64,000 nucleotides of DNA from Leeuwenhoekiella palythoae (GCF_900130045.1 NZ_FQXT01000003.1:682001-746000); one strand, 5' to 3'. Counted from the stretch's first letter, positions 46,001 through 55,505 are shown. The notes: generated by a model not told the origin, from the sequence alone. Program-made: numbers and translations.

Positions 46001-46448
46001 TTCCGCTTACAGAGCAGTATATATCAAGATAACCATCACCATTGACATCTGCCATAGTCACACCCGTGTACCAGCGTTCATCCCCGGCTATTCCTGCAGG
46101 GATCGTAATATCTTCAAAGTGTAAATTACCTTTATTCAGATACAGTTTATTCTGCACCTGATTTCCGGTAAAATACAGATCTATAAGTCCATCATTATTG
46201 ATGTCTCCAGCTGCAACGCCACCTCCCATATAAATATAATTGTAGGTGAAATAGTTAAGCGAATCATTTTCGGTCAAGGCGTTTATAAATGAGATTCCAG
46301 TAGTTTCTGCACTGAGGCTTTCAAAGACTTTAAAATCGGTATCAAACTCCGGAGTTTGATTTTTCTCAGTCTCTGCACAAGAACATATAAACTGGGCCAC
46401 TAGGCCGATAATCAAAATCTTTGATATAATCTGTATTCTAATAATCAT
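43092..46448 (-). CDS. FG-GAP/VCBS-repeat lipoprotein with ASPIC/UnbV domain
   Basis: An 1118-residue lipoprotein (lipobox FICSC). Two large beta-propellers are built of FG-GAP repeats with calcium-binding D-x-[DN]-x-D-G loops, such as GDINNDGLIDLYF, FFDADGDGDQDLYV and DFNNDGFLDAVF. Between them lies an ASPIC/UnbV domain (about 515-585: LRIKFKGETANAMGIGNRV, GLDNTETIDEIRV). This is the CRTAC1-like family often encoded directly after SusD in Bacteroidota. As a probable surface lipoprotein it may act as an additional glycan-binding or cell-adhesion component. It follows susD after a strong hairpin. Confidence 0.85.
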   Translation of the reverse strand: MIIRIQIISKILIIGLVAQFICSCAETEKNQTPEFDTDFKVFESLSAETTGISFINALTENDSLNYFTYNYIYMGGGVAAGDINNDGLIDLYFTGNQVQNKLYLNKGNLHFEDITIPAGIAGDERWYTGVTMADVNGDGYLDIYCSVSGKFEPRTNQLFINNQDNTFTESAAEYGLADKGSSIQATFFDYDKDGDLDMYQANYPPTKFSSPTWVYEQYMRDPSDLQTDHLYENTTNGFVDVTDKAGLRSYSLSLSATIGDLNNDGWPDIYVSSDFNSPDMMFLNKGDGTFTEVIKEATAQTAFYGMGVDIADFNNDGLLDFFQADMDAKINRRKKANMASMNIDLFWSVVDAGFHYQYMHNCMQMNNGVFNAEGIPDFSNISRITGTSSTDWSWGPLFADFDNDGLKDLFITNGTRREINDNDYFNRIEEQGGIAQDSLLFWSQNIPEEKLDNFMFKNKGDYAFEKANDSWNISFNGFSNGGIYADLDNDGDLELVTNNIDDPASIFKNKSSERSNHLRIKFKGETANAMGIGNRVYLKTGDLTQMQELTLTRGFQSSVAPVLYFGLDNTETIDEIRVIWTGGKEEVLQNVAVNQELIFDEKNASESDTSTQKSNENRLFAQADGELFPIYLHTENSYDDFKNQVLLPHKMSEFGPALAVGDVNNDGLQDYFVGAAKDQTASLFIQNSQGISQKNLAAFTEDKSYEDIDATFFDADGDGDQDLYVVSGGYEFFKNSNLLNDRLYLNDGKGNFTVAGNALPDLQISGAKVYAEDFDGDGKQDLLVLGRQTPGKYPLPASSFLLKNNGTPGNPKFEVAKDLQPKEFKDLGMATAAAVSDFNGDNRPDIIVVGEWMPIRFFENTTKGFVEVTQMILSNQDTTGWWWSIASGDFDGDGDTDYMLGNNGLNYKYKASEDEPFDMYAGDFDDNENEDIVLGYYNDGKQYPLRGRQCSSQQIPGIKQKFKDYASFSEATLGEVYSEKLLNSSLHYQVKSFASIYLENRNGKMVIHELPRAAQLSSVNGIVVNDFNNDGFLDAVFAGNLYQSEIETPRNDASRGIFLAGDGKGNFKALSAAKSGVFIPGDVKNLRTFQFGKTSYILAAKNSDYLQVLKLNEADQKN

Positions 46449-46488
46449 ACGTCTAAGGGGTCAAAAAAATATAATTTATATAAACAAA

Positions 46489-46517
46489 GAAGCAACACTA
46501 AGAGATAGTGTTGCTTC
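46489..46517 (-). terminator. Perfect hairpin between susD-like gene and FG-GAP gene
   Basis: GAAGCAACACTA at 46489-46500 pairs base for base with TAGTGTTGCTTC at 46506-46517 around a five-base loop, 19 bases beyond the susD stop on the minus strand. A T-rich stretch follows in that direction. Hairpins just after susCD often stabilise that part of the message and reduce read-through into downstream genes. Confidence 0.8.
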
Positions 46518-46536
46518 AATGGAAAACCAATTCAAA

Positions 46537-48021
46537 TTAATAACCAGGATTCTGATCTTCCTGATTAATTGCATCATTGGCACTAATTTCCCGATCAGGA
46601 ATAGGCCAAAGTTCATGTTTACCTTGTTGGAAACCGGTTCCTGCAAGTTCCGTACTTGCGATACCCCATCTAATAATATCATCAAATCGAACCTGTTCGC
46701 CCGCTAGTTCTACTTTTCGCTCGTGAACAATGGCATCAAAAACTTGTTGCTGACTAAGGTTATCAGCTATAGGATTGAGTTCTGCACGCTCTCTTACACG
46801 GTTGATAAGAGTAATAGCTTCTGGAGTACGGCTAGTTTCATTTGCTGCCTCAGCTTTCATCAATAATACATCTGCATAACGAATCACTTTGAAATTAATC
46901 CCAGATTCCTGCTCTTCGGCAGTACGTCGGTAGTAGTTTTGATACTTTCTCCATCCAGCAGGACGAATTCCTGCAGTCGTCGATAAATCACTTGCTACAA
47001 TAACACCCTCTCCATTATTATAAGTATCCCCTTCAAAATAAAAGTTTTCTTCTAATCGAATATCTCCTTCTTCATATTCTTCTAATAAATCCAGAGACGG
47101 ATAGACATTAAACCAGTCTAAGACACCGTAATCTTGACCTCTAAATGTAGATTCATTAAAGCCTTGAGCGCTCACATTGGAATCCCATTTATTGGCTGTA
47201 CCTATAGCCCGATCAAATTCAATTTCAAAAAGAGACTCAATACCATGTTCAGTTTCTTCTTTGAAATTATCAAAATAATTATCTTCTAGATCATAACCGA
47301 CAATATCATCAAACGCATCATATGCAAGATCGTATTGTTTTTGAAACAGTAGAGCCTTACCTAGATAGGCTAAAGCAGCACCTTTAGTTGCGCGTCCATT
47401 TAACTCCTCGCCTCTCTCAAACAAATTTTCTGCTGCAAAACGAAAATCTTCAATGATCTGAGCAAAAACTTCGTCACGTGTAGCTCGTGGTATGCCTTCT
47501 GAACTTTCAGGTAGTCCGGAAAACAATGGAACTCCGCCAAAACGGGTCGCCAGTAAATAGTAATAGTGGCCTCTTAAAAAACGAGCCTCGGCGATATACT
47601 TGTTTTTCAGTCGCTCTGACATTATGGATTCTGGTATTTCATTTATGCGTTCTATATTTGAGATTACAAAATTTGCTTTGTTTATTCCTTTAAAACAGCT
47701 GTCCCAAAAGTCAGCAATTTCCGTATTACTAGAATCAAATGTAAATCTGCTATAGGTCAATTTATTAGCTTCCTGCTGTGGGTTAGGGCTATTATCTTGC
47801 CCCATATTATCATACATGTAAAATAAAAGCCTACTGTAAAGAGCATTGGTTTGATTCTGAGCATAGGAGGCGTTTACTGCAGACCTTAATTGTTCTTCAT
47901 TTGTAAAAAATGTTTCAGGACTCAAGGCGTTGGGATTTACAAGTTCCAAGTTACTCTCATCGCAAGACTGTGTCATCACAAATACAAGGGCAAAAAGTGC
48001 GTAAATTTTATAGTTTTTCAT
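46537..48021 (-). CDS. susD: SusD/RagB-family glycan-binding lipoprotein
   Basis: A 494-residue surface lipoprotein (lipobox VMTQSC). SusD features are visible: NPNALSPETFFTNEEQLRSAVNASY near the N-terminus, TPR-type helices (ARFLRGHYYYLLATRFGGVPLF), and the C-terminal INRVRERAELNP and HERKVELAGEQVRFDDIIRWG segments. It forms the lid of the SusC transporter and binds xylan fragments at the cell surface. It follows susC by 13 bases on the same strand. The glycan bound is inferred from the neighbouring enzymes. Confidence 0.95.
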   Translation of the reverse strand: MKNYKIYALFALVFVMTQSCDESNLELVNPNALSPETFFTNEEQLRSAVNASYAQNQTNALYSRLLFYMYDNMGQDNSPNPQQEANKLTYSRFTFDSSNTEIADFWDSCFKGINKANFVISNIERINEIPESIMSERLKNKYIAEARFLRGHYYYLLATRFGGVPLFSGLPESSEGIPRATRDEVFAQIIEDFRFAAENLFERGEELNGRATKGAALAYLGKALLFQKQYDLAYDAFDDIVGYDLEDNYFDNFKEETEHGIESLFEIEFDRAIGTANKWDSNVSAQGFNESTFRGQDYGVLDWFNVYPSLDLLEEYEEGDIRLEENFYFEGDTYNNGEGVIVASDLSTTAGIRPAGWRKYQNYYRRTAEEQESGINFKVIRYADVLLMKAEAANETSRTPEAITLINRVRERAELNPIADNLSQQQVFDAIVHERKVELAGEQVRFDDIIRWGIASTELAGTGFQQGKHELWPIPDREISANDAINQEDQNPGY

Positions 48022-48034
48022 AATTTCTTTTTTT

Positions 48035-51022
48035 TTAAAATGATACGTCCAAACCTAATAGCATCGATACAGGTTGAGGATAGTCTCCGCGATCAAAACC
48101 AACTTCTCCTGCTCTACTTACTACCTCAGGATCTAGACCAGAATAATTTGTTAGTGTTATCAAGTTTTGGCCACTTAGATAGACTCTCAATCTCTGAATA
48201 AAGTCAATAGTTCCTTCTTCAAATGTATACCCAACACTGATGTTTTTCAGACGCATGAAAGAACCATCTTCAACAAACCTATCCGAGGCTACTACATTCT
48301 GTGGTGCCCCATCATAACGTGGTATAGAATTCGATGGATTTGTTGGAGTCCAACGATCTAAAACCTCCACCCCAGCATTAAATAATCGGGTCATACCTTG
48401 TAAATCGTAGATATTTGTATTGTATATATCATTACCTGTAACCCCATTTATAAATAAATTGAAGTCAAAGTTTTTGTAACGTGCATCAAAATTTAAACCG
48501 TAGGTTAAATCAGGATAAGGGTTACCTATAATCTGTCGATCAGCAGAGTTGATAGTACCATCATTATTGGTGTCTATATAACGTATATCACCAGGTTGTA
48601 CAACGTTCTGTTCTGGATTAGCTGTAAAAACAGCATCAACTTCAGCTTGATTCTGGTAAATACCATCAGTTACAAGACCATAAAAATGGAATAAAGGTTC
48701 ACCGGGTTCAGCTCTTATAATTCGCTCTCCTTCAAAACCATCAAAGAAAAATTGTTCAGAGCTCCCTCCAAGATTTAATACTTTATTGGAACTGGTTCCC
48801 AGGTTTAAATTTACAGACCAAGTAAAATCCCCCTCATAATCATTATATCCTAATGCCAATTCTACTCCTTGTGTTTCAACAGAACCGGCATTCGAAGCAA
48901 AGGTAGAAGAGCTGTATCCAAAAGAAAGCGGTAGCTGTATATCTACCAATAATTCATCACTTCGGTTTTTATAGTATTCAAGTGATGCTGTAAATTGATT
49001 ATTAAAAGCCCCAAAATCTAGACCTACATTCAACATACTGGTTTCCTCCCATTTTAAATCTGGATTAGCAAGACCATTTGGGGTAGTTCCAATTGCTGCC
49101 TGACCATCAATTGGATACACGAAATCACTAAATAATGTTGTTGAATATCTATAATCGGCTATGCGGTCACTACCAGTTATACCATAACTACCTCTAAGTT
49201 TTAATGTGCCTATTTCACTGTCGCTCATAAACTCTTCACCCGCTATATTCCAGCCTGCCGAAAAAGCAGGAAAATTTCCCCATCGATTATTGGCTCCAAA
49301 TCGGGAGGAAGCATCACGTCTAAAAGATGCTGATAAAATGTATCTATTATCATAATCATAATTTACGCGTGCGAGGTAACTTAAACGGTTATTTTCAAAA
49401 GTTGAACTCCCAGCCGATTGCTGCTCACTACCTAATTCTTTGATATCATTTGATATGGTATTACGGGCTTCAGCACTAAAATTTTCAGTTTTACTAGTAT
49501 ATCGTTCTGCCAACGCCAAAACTTCAAGATTATGGACATCATCAAAGGTCTTATTATAAGTAATACTGTTATCAAAAGTAATGGCTTGACCTCGAGTACT
49601 TCCTCTTAATGCAAAGGCGAAATTTTGGAAATGCGTCGCGCCGATATTATCATCGTTATAAGCAGGTGTAAATTGGTTAGTTAATCCGTCAAAAAAGTCA
49701 AGACCTACCTGAGATCTGAAGCTTAGCCCATCCAATATTTCATATTCGGCATATATATTTCCAATTACAGAGACATTTCTAGTTTCAAAATCACTGAGTG
49801 TTTGTACTCGAACAGGGTTTTCGGCGTCCTGGCCATCAGCAGCGCTATTCGGCCCTTGGAAACCTCCCAAGTTATTCGGATTGTAAATATTTAAATATGG
49901 AGCAACCTTGATGGCGTGTTCAATAAGTGAGCGACCACCACTTTCTAAAATAGGCTTGGTTTTGCTAAAAGCAACAGACATGGTTTCTCCAATTTTGAAT
50001 TTACCTGCCTTGTATTCAGAATTAGCTCTAAAAGCCAATCTTTCAAAACCTGAATTAATCACAGCTCCTTCCTGATCCTGATAGTTTGCAGAAAAACGAT
50101 AAGTACCGTGTTCATTACCTCCAGCATACGCTACGTTATAATTTTGAATGAGACCTGATTCAAAAATAGCGTCTTGAAAGTCGGTATAATTGTTTAAGAA
50201 ATCTGCCGGCCTATCAATGGTTGTACCTATTTCATTAGCAAATTGTAAATATTGCTCGGTATTTAGTGTATTATAGCGCTTATAAATTGTTTGAAATCCT
50301 GAGTATGCACTTACACTGAGGGTTCCGCGACCTGACTTACCTTTTTTAGTAGTTACCAAAACAACCCCGTTAGATCCCAAAGATCCATATAATGCAGTAG
50401 TTGAGGCATCCTTTAAAATGGAATATGATTCAATGTCTGATGGACTAATACCGGAAAGGTTCCCTACAATAACCCCATCTACAACATATAAAGGGTCATT
50501 ATTACCAAAGGTGCCTAAACCTCTAATACGTACATTAGGGGTGGTACCTGGAGCACCAGCATTTGTCACAGTAACCCCAGGTGCTCTACCTTGCAGGGCC
50601 TGTTCTGCATTTGTTACAGGTAAAGCTTCAACGGCTTCAGATCCCACCGTTGAGATAGCTCCAGTAACTTTAGTTCTACTTTGAGAACCATAGGCAACTA
50701 CTACGACATCCTCTAAAGCTTGTGCCGACTCTTGAAGCGTTATATTAAAGGTAGTTTGGCTACCCACTGTAATTTGCTGTTCTTCGAATCCAACATAACT
50801 AATTAGTAGTACATCTGAAGCACTAACTCCATCAATAGCGAATTGGCCGTCAAAGTCAGTTGAAGCACCTTTTGTGGTACCTATAACTGCCACTGAGGCT
50901 CCCGGCAAAGGCAAACCTGTTGGATCTTTAACAACTCCTGTTACAGTCATCGTTTGGCTATATCCAGAATAACCTACAAAAAGGATTAACAGGGTTAAAT
51001 AAATGAATCTAATTTTATTCAT
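48035..51022 (-). CDS. susC: SusC/RagA-family TonB-dependent transporter
   Basis: A 995-residue outer-membrane protein (signal peptide about 1-22). A carboxypeptidase-regulatory-like domain comes first (VTGVVKDPTGLPLPGASVAVIG, about 24-100), then the plug (ALEDVVVVAYGSQSRTKVTG through LYVVDGVIVG and STTALYGSLGSNGVVLVTTKKG, about 105-230), then the 22-strand barrel ending in a C-terminal phenylalanine. With the SusD partner it imports large oligosaccharides using TonB energy. It is the first gene of the SusCD-FG-GAP-haloperoxidase-GH10 operon, with a TAnnTTTG box about 95 bases upstream. Confidence 0.96.
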   Translation of the reverse strand: MNKIRFIYLTLLILFVGYSGYSQTMTVTGVVKDPTGLPLPGASVAVIGTTKGASTDFDGQFAIDGVSASDVLLISYVGFEEQQITVGSQTTFNITLQESAQALEDVVVVAYGSQSRTKVTGAISTVGSEAVEALPVTNAEQALQGRAPGVTVTNAGAPGTTPNVRIRGLGTFGNNDPLYVVDGVIVGNLSGISPSDIESYSILKDASTTALYGSLGSNGVVLVTTKKGKSGRGTLSVSAYSGFQTIYKRYNTLNTEQYLQFANEIGTTIDRPADFLNNYTDFQDAIFESGLIQNYNVAYAGGNEHGTYRFSANYQDQEGAVINSGFERLAFRANSEYKAGKFKIGETMSVAFSKTKPILESGGRSLIEHAIKVAPYLNIYNPNNLGGFQGPNSAADGQDAENPVRVQTLSDFETRNVSVIGNIYAEYEILDGLSFRSQVGLDFFDGLTNQFTPAYNDDNIGATHFQNFAFALRGSTRGQAITFDNSITYNKTFDDVHNLEVLALAERYTSKTENFSAEARNTISNDIKELGSEQQSAGSSTFENNRLSYLARVNYDYDNRYILSASFRRDASSRFGANNRWGNFPAFSAGWNIAGEEFMSDSEIGTLKLRGSYGITGSDRIADYRYSTTLFSDFVYPIDGQAAIGTTPNGLANPDLKWEETSMLNVGLDFGAFNNQFTASLEYYKNRSDELLVDIQLPLSFGYSSSTFASNAGSVETQGVELALGYNDYEGDFTWSVNLNLGTSSNKVLNLGGSSEQFFFDGFEGERIIRAEPGEPLFHFYGLVTDGIYQNQAEVDAVFTANPEQNVVQPGDIRYIDTNNDGTINSADRQIIGNPYPDLTYGLNFDARYKNFDFNLFINGVTGNDIYNTNIYDLQGMTRLFNAGVEVLDRWTPTNPSNSIPRYDGAPQNVVASDRFVEDGSFMRLKNISVGYTFEEGTIDFIQRLRVYLSGQNLITLTNYSGLDPEVVSRAGEVGFDRGDYPQPVSMLLGLDVSF

Positions 51023-51115
51023 ATTGCAAAAATTTTGAATTAAAAGCTGGTTTTAAAATGAGACTAAGCATAAATACATCGATTTCGTGAGTGAATCAAA
51101 TTTGACTTAATATCA

Positions 51116-51123
51116 CAAATGTA
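51116..51123 (-). promoter_or_regulatory. Bacteroidota -7 promoter box upstream of susC
   Basis: On the minus strand the bases read TACATTTG, an exact match to the Bacteroidota -7 consensus TAnnTTTG, about 94 bases before the susC ATG. No well-spaced -33 TTG is seen (nearest TTG is 24 bases upstream), which would fit a promoter that needs an activator such as the hybrid regulator. Confidence 0.45.
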
Positions 51124-51234
51124 TTTGGTGTTCAGCACATTACCCTACAACAAATGAAGCAACCTATATCATTATTGTTGCAAATAGCAATATGTACATT
51201 CAATTATTGAAGATAATTGAATTTTTAGATAGAT

Positions 51235-51242
51235 TAATTTTG
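51235..51242 (+). promoter_or_regulatory. Possible -7 promoter box upstream of the DUF255 gene
   Basis: TAATTTTG on the plus strand matches the TAnnTTTG consensus 63 bases before the ATG at 51306. A TTG at 51207-51209 lies 25 bases upstream, slightly wide. In such AT-rich DNA a chance match is possible. Confidence 0.35.
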
Positions 51243-51305
51243 CTTATCTAATATAAACAGAATAATTTTTGAATATTTTTAAAATTTATTCGCAATTTCA
51301 TTGCT

Positions 51306-53405
51306 ATGATACCTTTCCTAAAATCGTTTGTATTCTATTTTTTCTCCCTACTACTCTTTGGTGGATGTATAGATCACGCTCAACAAACTAAAACATTTAA
51401 ACACACCAATTCTTTAGTTGGAGAAACCAGTCCATACCTCTTAAAACATGCGCATAATCCTGTTGATTGGCAACCTTGGAATGATTCGATATTTGATCAG
51501 GCCAAATTGGAAAATAAACTTATCATAATCAGTATCGGCTATTCATCGTGTCACTGGTGTTCAGTAATGGAAGAAGAAACATTTTCTGATGATTCCATAG
51601 CTGATTTTATGAATGCTAACTTTGTGAATGTAAAGGTAGATCGAGAGGAGCGTCCAGATATCGATCAACTCTATATGACTGCGTTACAATTGATGAATGG
51701 TTCAGGGGGCTGGCCTTTAAATATTATAGTATTACCTAACGGCCAACCTCTATATGGTGGAACGTATCACACCAAAGAAAATTGGCTAAGCTCTCTTAAG
51801 CTAATTGACAGTTTGTATAAAAAAGATCCGATCAACGCTAATAACTATGCTCGACAAGTAACCGCAAGAATCAAAGAACTTAATCAGTATGCTATCCGCA
51901 ATACCTTAACATCGAATTATTCTCCTGAGGTTTTCAATGAGCTTATAAGCAAATGGCAAGTGAAATGGGATTTTTATAATGGCGGAATTCAAGGGAGTCA
52001 AAAATTTATGTTACCTGTTAACTTAAATTTTTTATTGGATCACGGCATACTCACTAAGGATCAAAATATTTTAGATTTCGTTGAATTGACTTTAGATCAA
52101 ATAATGTCGAAAGGTGTAAATGACCATATAGATGGAGGATTTTACAGGTATTCGACTGACAAACATTGGATCACACCACATTTTGAAAAGATGTTGTATG
52201 ACAATGCTCAAATGGTAAGTGTTTATGCTAAAGCATATCAATACTTTCGCAAGCCTCAATATAAAGATGTTCTGGAACAGACCTTAAATTTTCTTACAAC
52301 TAAGTTAAAAACTCAAGAAGATGTATTTCAATCTTCAATCGATGCAGAAACTGATGGAATAGAAGGTTTATACTACACGATTACTGATGACCAAATCAAG
52401 AAATATGTAACTGTTAGACCTGATCTTTTTATGGACTATTTCCAAATCAATAATCAGAAGAGAAACGGTTCTATCAGATTTCATCTATACCAAGATCAAC
52501 CCGATTCTCTATTTATTGTAAGCCATAAAATGGAGTTGAGAAAATTAACTGAACTTAAAGATCAATGGCGACAAAACATATTAAAACTCAGAGCTCAAAA
52601 TGAACAGCCTGCTAAAGATGATAAAATCATTATATCGTGGAATGCGCTAACTATAGAGGCTTTTGTTGATGCGTATTTAGCTAGCAAGAATCAGCATTAT
52701 TTGCAACAAGCCGAATCAACTTTCAAGACTTTAATGCGAACGGCTTATTTCAATGAAGATCTAATACATTCCTATAAAAAAAATAGCAGTAAGATTAGAG
52801 GCTTTTTAGACGACTATAGTTTTATGATTGCGGCTTGCTTAAAACTATATAAGGCAACAGGATCTCAAGAATATGCAGTCCAAGCATTGCATCTCACCAA
52901 TCGGGTTAATGAAATTTTTAGTAGTGCAGATTCTCCCTTTTTTAAATATTCCAGCTCTGATGAATTGATAGCACCAATTATAAAGACTAATGATGATGTA
53001 CTCCCTTCTGGAAATTCTGTTATGGCTCATAATCTTTTCATATTATCTCACCTCTTCTATCAAGATGAATTTGAACATCAAGCTAAAAAGATGCTTGAAG
53101 GGATGAATGAGCATATAATTTCAGAGCCTGGATCCTATCCCCTGTGGTTATCATTATATCAAAATCACGTTTATCCATATTATGATATTGCTATATCGGG
53201 CGAAAACAGCGAAAACCTGAGTTTTGAAATGATAAACTTAAACATTCCCAATTCTTTGATTGTTTTCAACAACACTCAAAATGAGGTTCCTATATTTGAA
53301 GATAGGTGGCAACCAAAGGAAACGCTAATATACATATGTGAACAGCGCAGTTGTAAGTTTCCAGTTAAAACAATATCAGAAGCCAAAAGCTTGATGAATT
53401 TTTAA
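51306..53405 (+). CDS. DUF255/YyaL-type thioredoxin-fold lipoprotein
   Basis: A 699-residue lipoprotein (lipobox FGGC). Residues about 35-190 form the DUF255 thioredoxin-like domain with the redox motif C82-H-W-C85, in the invariant context [14 protein letters not shown] and [16 protein letters not shown]. The rest is an (alpha/alpha)6 barrel related to N-acylglucosamine 2-epimerases ([37 protein letters not shown]). The family (YyaL, human SPATA20) is widespread but its reaction is unclear. Export as a lipoprotein beside a SusCD operon is noteworthy, since many homologues are cytosolic. A sugar-epimerase-like or redox role is possible; none is demonstrated. Confidence 0.88.
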   Translation: MIPFLKSFVFYFFSLLLFGGCIDHAQQTKTFKHTNSLVGETSPYLLKHAHNPVDWQPWNDSIFDQAKLENKLIIISIGYSSCHWCSVMEEETFSDDSIADFMNANFVNVKVDREERPDIDQLYMTALQLMNGSGGWPLNIIVLPNGQPLYGGTYHTKENWLSSLKLIDSLYKKDPINANNYARQVTARIKELNQYAIRNTLTSNYSPEVFNELISKWQVKWDFYNGGIQGSQKFMLPVNLNFLLDHGILTKDQNILDFVELTLDQIMSKGVNDHIDGGFYRYSTDKHWITPHFEKMLYDNAQMVSVYAKAYQYFRKPQYKDVLEQTLNFLTTKLKTQEDVFQSSIDAETDGIEGLYYTITDDQIKKYVTVRPDLFMDYFQINNQKRNGSIRFHLYQDQPDSLFIVSHKMELRKLTELKDQWRQNILKLRAQNEQPAKDDKIIISWNALTIEAFVDAYLASKNQHYLQQAESTFKTLMRTAYFNEDLIHSYKKNSSKIRGFLDDYSFMIAACLKLYKATGSQEYAVQALHLTNRVNEIFSSADSPFFKYSSSDELIAPIIKTNDDVLPSGNSVMAHNLFILSHLFYQDEFEHQAKKMLEGMNEHIISEPGSYPLWLSLYQNHVYPYYDIAISGENSENLSFEMINLNIPNSLIVFNNTQNEVPIFEDRWQPKETLIYICEQRSCKFPVKTISEAKSLMNF

Positions 53406-53435
53406 AGGTTTGAAATTCGTGTATTAAGATATTTG

Positions 53436-55382
53436 TTAATCAGAATCATTTCTGAAAGGTGCAGCCGGTAGTCCTTCTTCATTAAATATATTAGCAGTAT
53501 CCGGGTTGTCTGCCCAGGCATAACGAATAAATTGTGGATGAATCACTTTAGGACTTTTTAAAATAACGCAATCCTTAACTAATTCAGCCTTTGCCCAGTA
53601 AAATTTGCGGTCCTTACCTGCGATCGCAAAGCCTCTTGGATGTTCTCCTTGAATCACTAAATTAGAGCCAAATGTGTTGAAATGAACCTGAATTTGATCC
53701 TTCTCCACTATAACAGAATCAATCCTAGGGCTTTGATAGATAACGTCTTCCTTATAAACGATGTTTTTTGCTGCCAAGGCTAACCTATGGCCTACATCTT
53801 TTTTATTAAGCGGATGAATATCATTCCATTCTCCTATATCAATAGTTACTGCAATGGCCGTATGATCGAGATCCAAAACCGATTGTTGTGCTTCGCGCAT
53901 GACGGCCCAATCACTTTCTGTTGGTTCATCATTGGATTGAAGGTAATTTGCAAGTTGCACCACAAAAAATGGTAAATTATCATCATTCCAGTCCTCTCTC
54001 CATTTTGCTATAAGTGTTTTTATCAATGTATCGTACTCATCAGCATTATCAACATTGGATTCTCCTTGATACCACAATACACCTGAAAATCTGTACCGAA
54101 TCAATGGATGTATCATAGCATTGTATAGACCACTAGCCTTCCAGCGTATAAAAGTCTGAGGTCTTAATGGGTGTAATTCAGCTCCCAGTTTATAGCGCCA
54201 TGCTCCCACTAAGTCGACTTCATTTCCATCAGCAAATTGTAGATTATATTGCTTATCGTCAACAAATCCTCCTTGTCCCCTTTCATTTATAACCTTAATT
54301 ATAATAGTATTTGTAGATTCTAGTACATCCTCAGGAATAGTATAAATTCTTGGGGGATATTGATATGTCGTATTACCGATAAAACGCCCATTTACAAATA
54401 CTGAGTCTGCATCCACAATACGGCCTAGATTTAACGTAGCTTTTTGTCCTTTATGATTATTGTCCAGTTTAAATCGCTTGTGGAACCATACTACTCCGTT
54501 TTTATTGCCTAAAGAAGTATTGGACCAATAGTCAGGTATATTGATAGTATTCCATTGGGTCGAATCAATGTTTCCTAATTTCCAATTTTGTTTTATTCCA
54601 AGATCTTTTTGATTTAAATCAGCATACCAATTCTGAATGCGGTTTTGATCACTTTGAATAATACTATCTCTAAATTCTTGATTTTGATAATTTTTAGCCT
54701 CTTCAAATGCCAAAGGGTATGGAGCTAGATCATCTAAACTTAACCAAGATTCAATTGGAGAGCCTCCTAGACTAGAGTTTATAATACCTACAGGAACGTT
54801 TTGGTCTTGATGAATTTCCTTCGAAAAAAAATAGGACACTGCGGCAATTTCATCAATAGAATTTTCATCCAACTTTAACCATTGACCTCCAGATAAGGTA
54901 TCACGAGGAGCTGAAAATTCATATTCCTTTGGTACTTCAAAATAACGAATGTTGGGATAGTTGGCATTTTGAATTTCATCTTGATAAAGCGGTGCTACTC
55001 GGCGCATAGGTAATTCCATATTAGACTGACCAGAACATAAATACACATCCCCCAAAAGAATGTCTTTAATTATAATTTGCTCATCTTTAGAAGTTATAGA
55101 TATCTGATATGGACCAGGATCATTCGGTGTATTAAAATTTGCTATCCAAATTCCTTTATCTCCTGTAGTCACCGTTTTTGTACTATTTAGAAAAGTAATA
55201 CTTATCAAGGTATTCGTATCGGAATATCCCCAAATGGCAACATTGGTATTACGCTGTAAAATCATTCCGTCGCTTATGAGCTTAGGCAATCTAATATTGG
55301 CCTCAAGTCCTTGTAGGGTTACTATAAAGAAAAATATTAAAATAACATAGAGTTGTTTAGTCTTCTGTTGTTCTGTTGTCAT
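53436..55382 (-). CDS. Sialate-O-acetylesterase-like SGNH esterase (xylan acetylesterase candidate)
   Basis: A 648-residue secreted protein. The SGNH catalytic domain is split, as usual in this family: nucleophile in YLCSGQSNMELPM (about residue 120), then a jelly-roll insertion related to GH2 sugar-binding domains (about 260-390: VWFHKRFKLDNNHKG, DADSVFVNGRFIG), then LWYQGESNVDNAD and the D-x-x-H pair in NDIHPLNK. CE20-type members with this plan deacetylate xylan. Transcribed alone, divergent from the GH67 operon, with overlapping promoter boxes. Removal of O-acetyl groups from xylo-oligosaccharides fits the setting; substrate unproven. Confidence 0.88.
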   Translation of the reverse strand: MTTEQQKTKQLYVILIFFFIVTLQGLEANIRLPKLISDGMILQRNTNVAIWGYSDTNTLISITFLNSTKTVTTGDKGIWIANFNTPNDPGPYQISITSKDEQIIIKDILLGDVYLCSGQSNMELPMRRVAPLYQDEIQNANYPNIRYFEVPKEYEFSAPRDTLSGGQWLKLDENSIDEIAAVSYFFSKEIHQDQNVPVGIINSSLGGSPIESWLSLDDLAPYPLAFEEAKNYQNQEFRDSIIQSDQNRIQNWYADLNQKDLGIKQNWKLGNIDSTQWNTINIPDYWSNTSLGNKNGVVWFHKRFKLDNNHKGQKATLNLGRIVDADSVFVNGRFIGNTTYQYPPRIYTIPEDVLESTNTIIIKVINERGQGGFVDDKQYNLQFADGNEVDLVGAWRYKLGAELHPLRPQTFIRWKASGLYNAMIHPLIRYRFSGVLWYQGESNVDNADEYDTLIKTLIAKWREDWNDDNLPFFVVQLANYLQSNDEPTESDWAVMREAQQSVLDLDHTAIAVTIDIGEWNDIHPLNKKDVGHRLALAAKNIVYKEDVIYQSPRIDSVIVEKDQIQVHFNTFGSNLVIQGEHPRGFAIAGKDRKFYWAKAELVKDCVILKSPKVIHPQFIRYAWADNPDTANIFNEEGLPAAPFRNDSD

Positions 55383-55487
55383 AATAGTAATGTTTAGATA
55401 CTAAGGATATTTTAATACCATTGACTTAATCCAAGATCAAGATGCATTTTGTCTAATATAGTTATGGTCTATTGTACTATATGTTAT

Positions 55488-55495
55488 CAAAAATA
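55488..55495 (-). promoter_or_regulatory. Putative promoter box for the esterase gene
   Basis: The minus strand reads TATTTTTG, an exact TAnnTTTG match, with a TTG (plus-strand CAA at 55518-55520) 22 bases upstream as -33 element. It leaves a leader of about 95 bases before the ATG at 55382. It lies back to back with the plus-strand box two bases away. Confidence 0.5.
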
Positions 55496-55497
55496 AC

Positions 55498-55505
55498 TAA
55501 ATTTG
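55498..55505 (+). promoter_or_regulatory. Putative promoter box for the GH67 operon
   Basis: TAAATTTG matches the -7 consensus TAnnTTTG, and TTG at 55472-55474 lies 23 bases upstream as -33 element. Transcription would start near 55512, which rules out the upstream TTG codon at 55503 as the GH67 start and favours the ATG at 55587. Confidence 0.5.
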
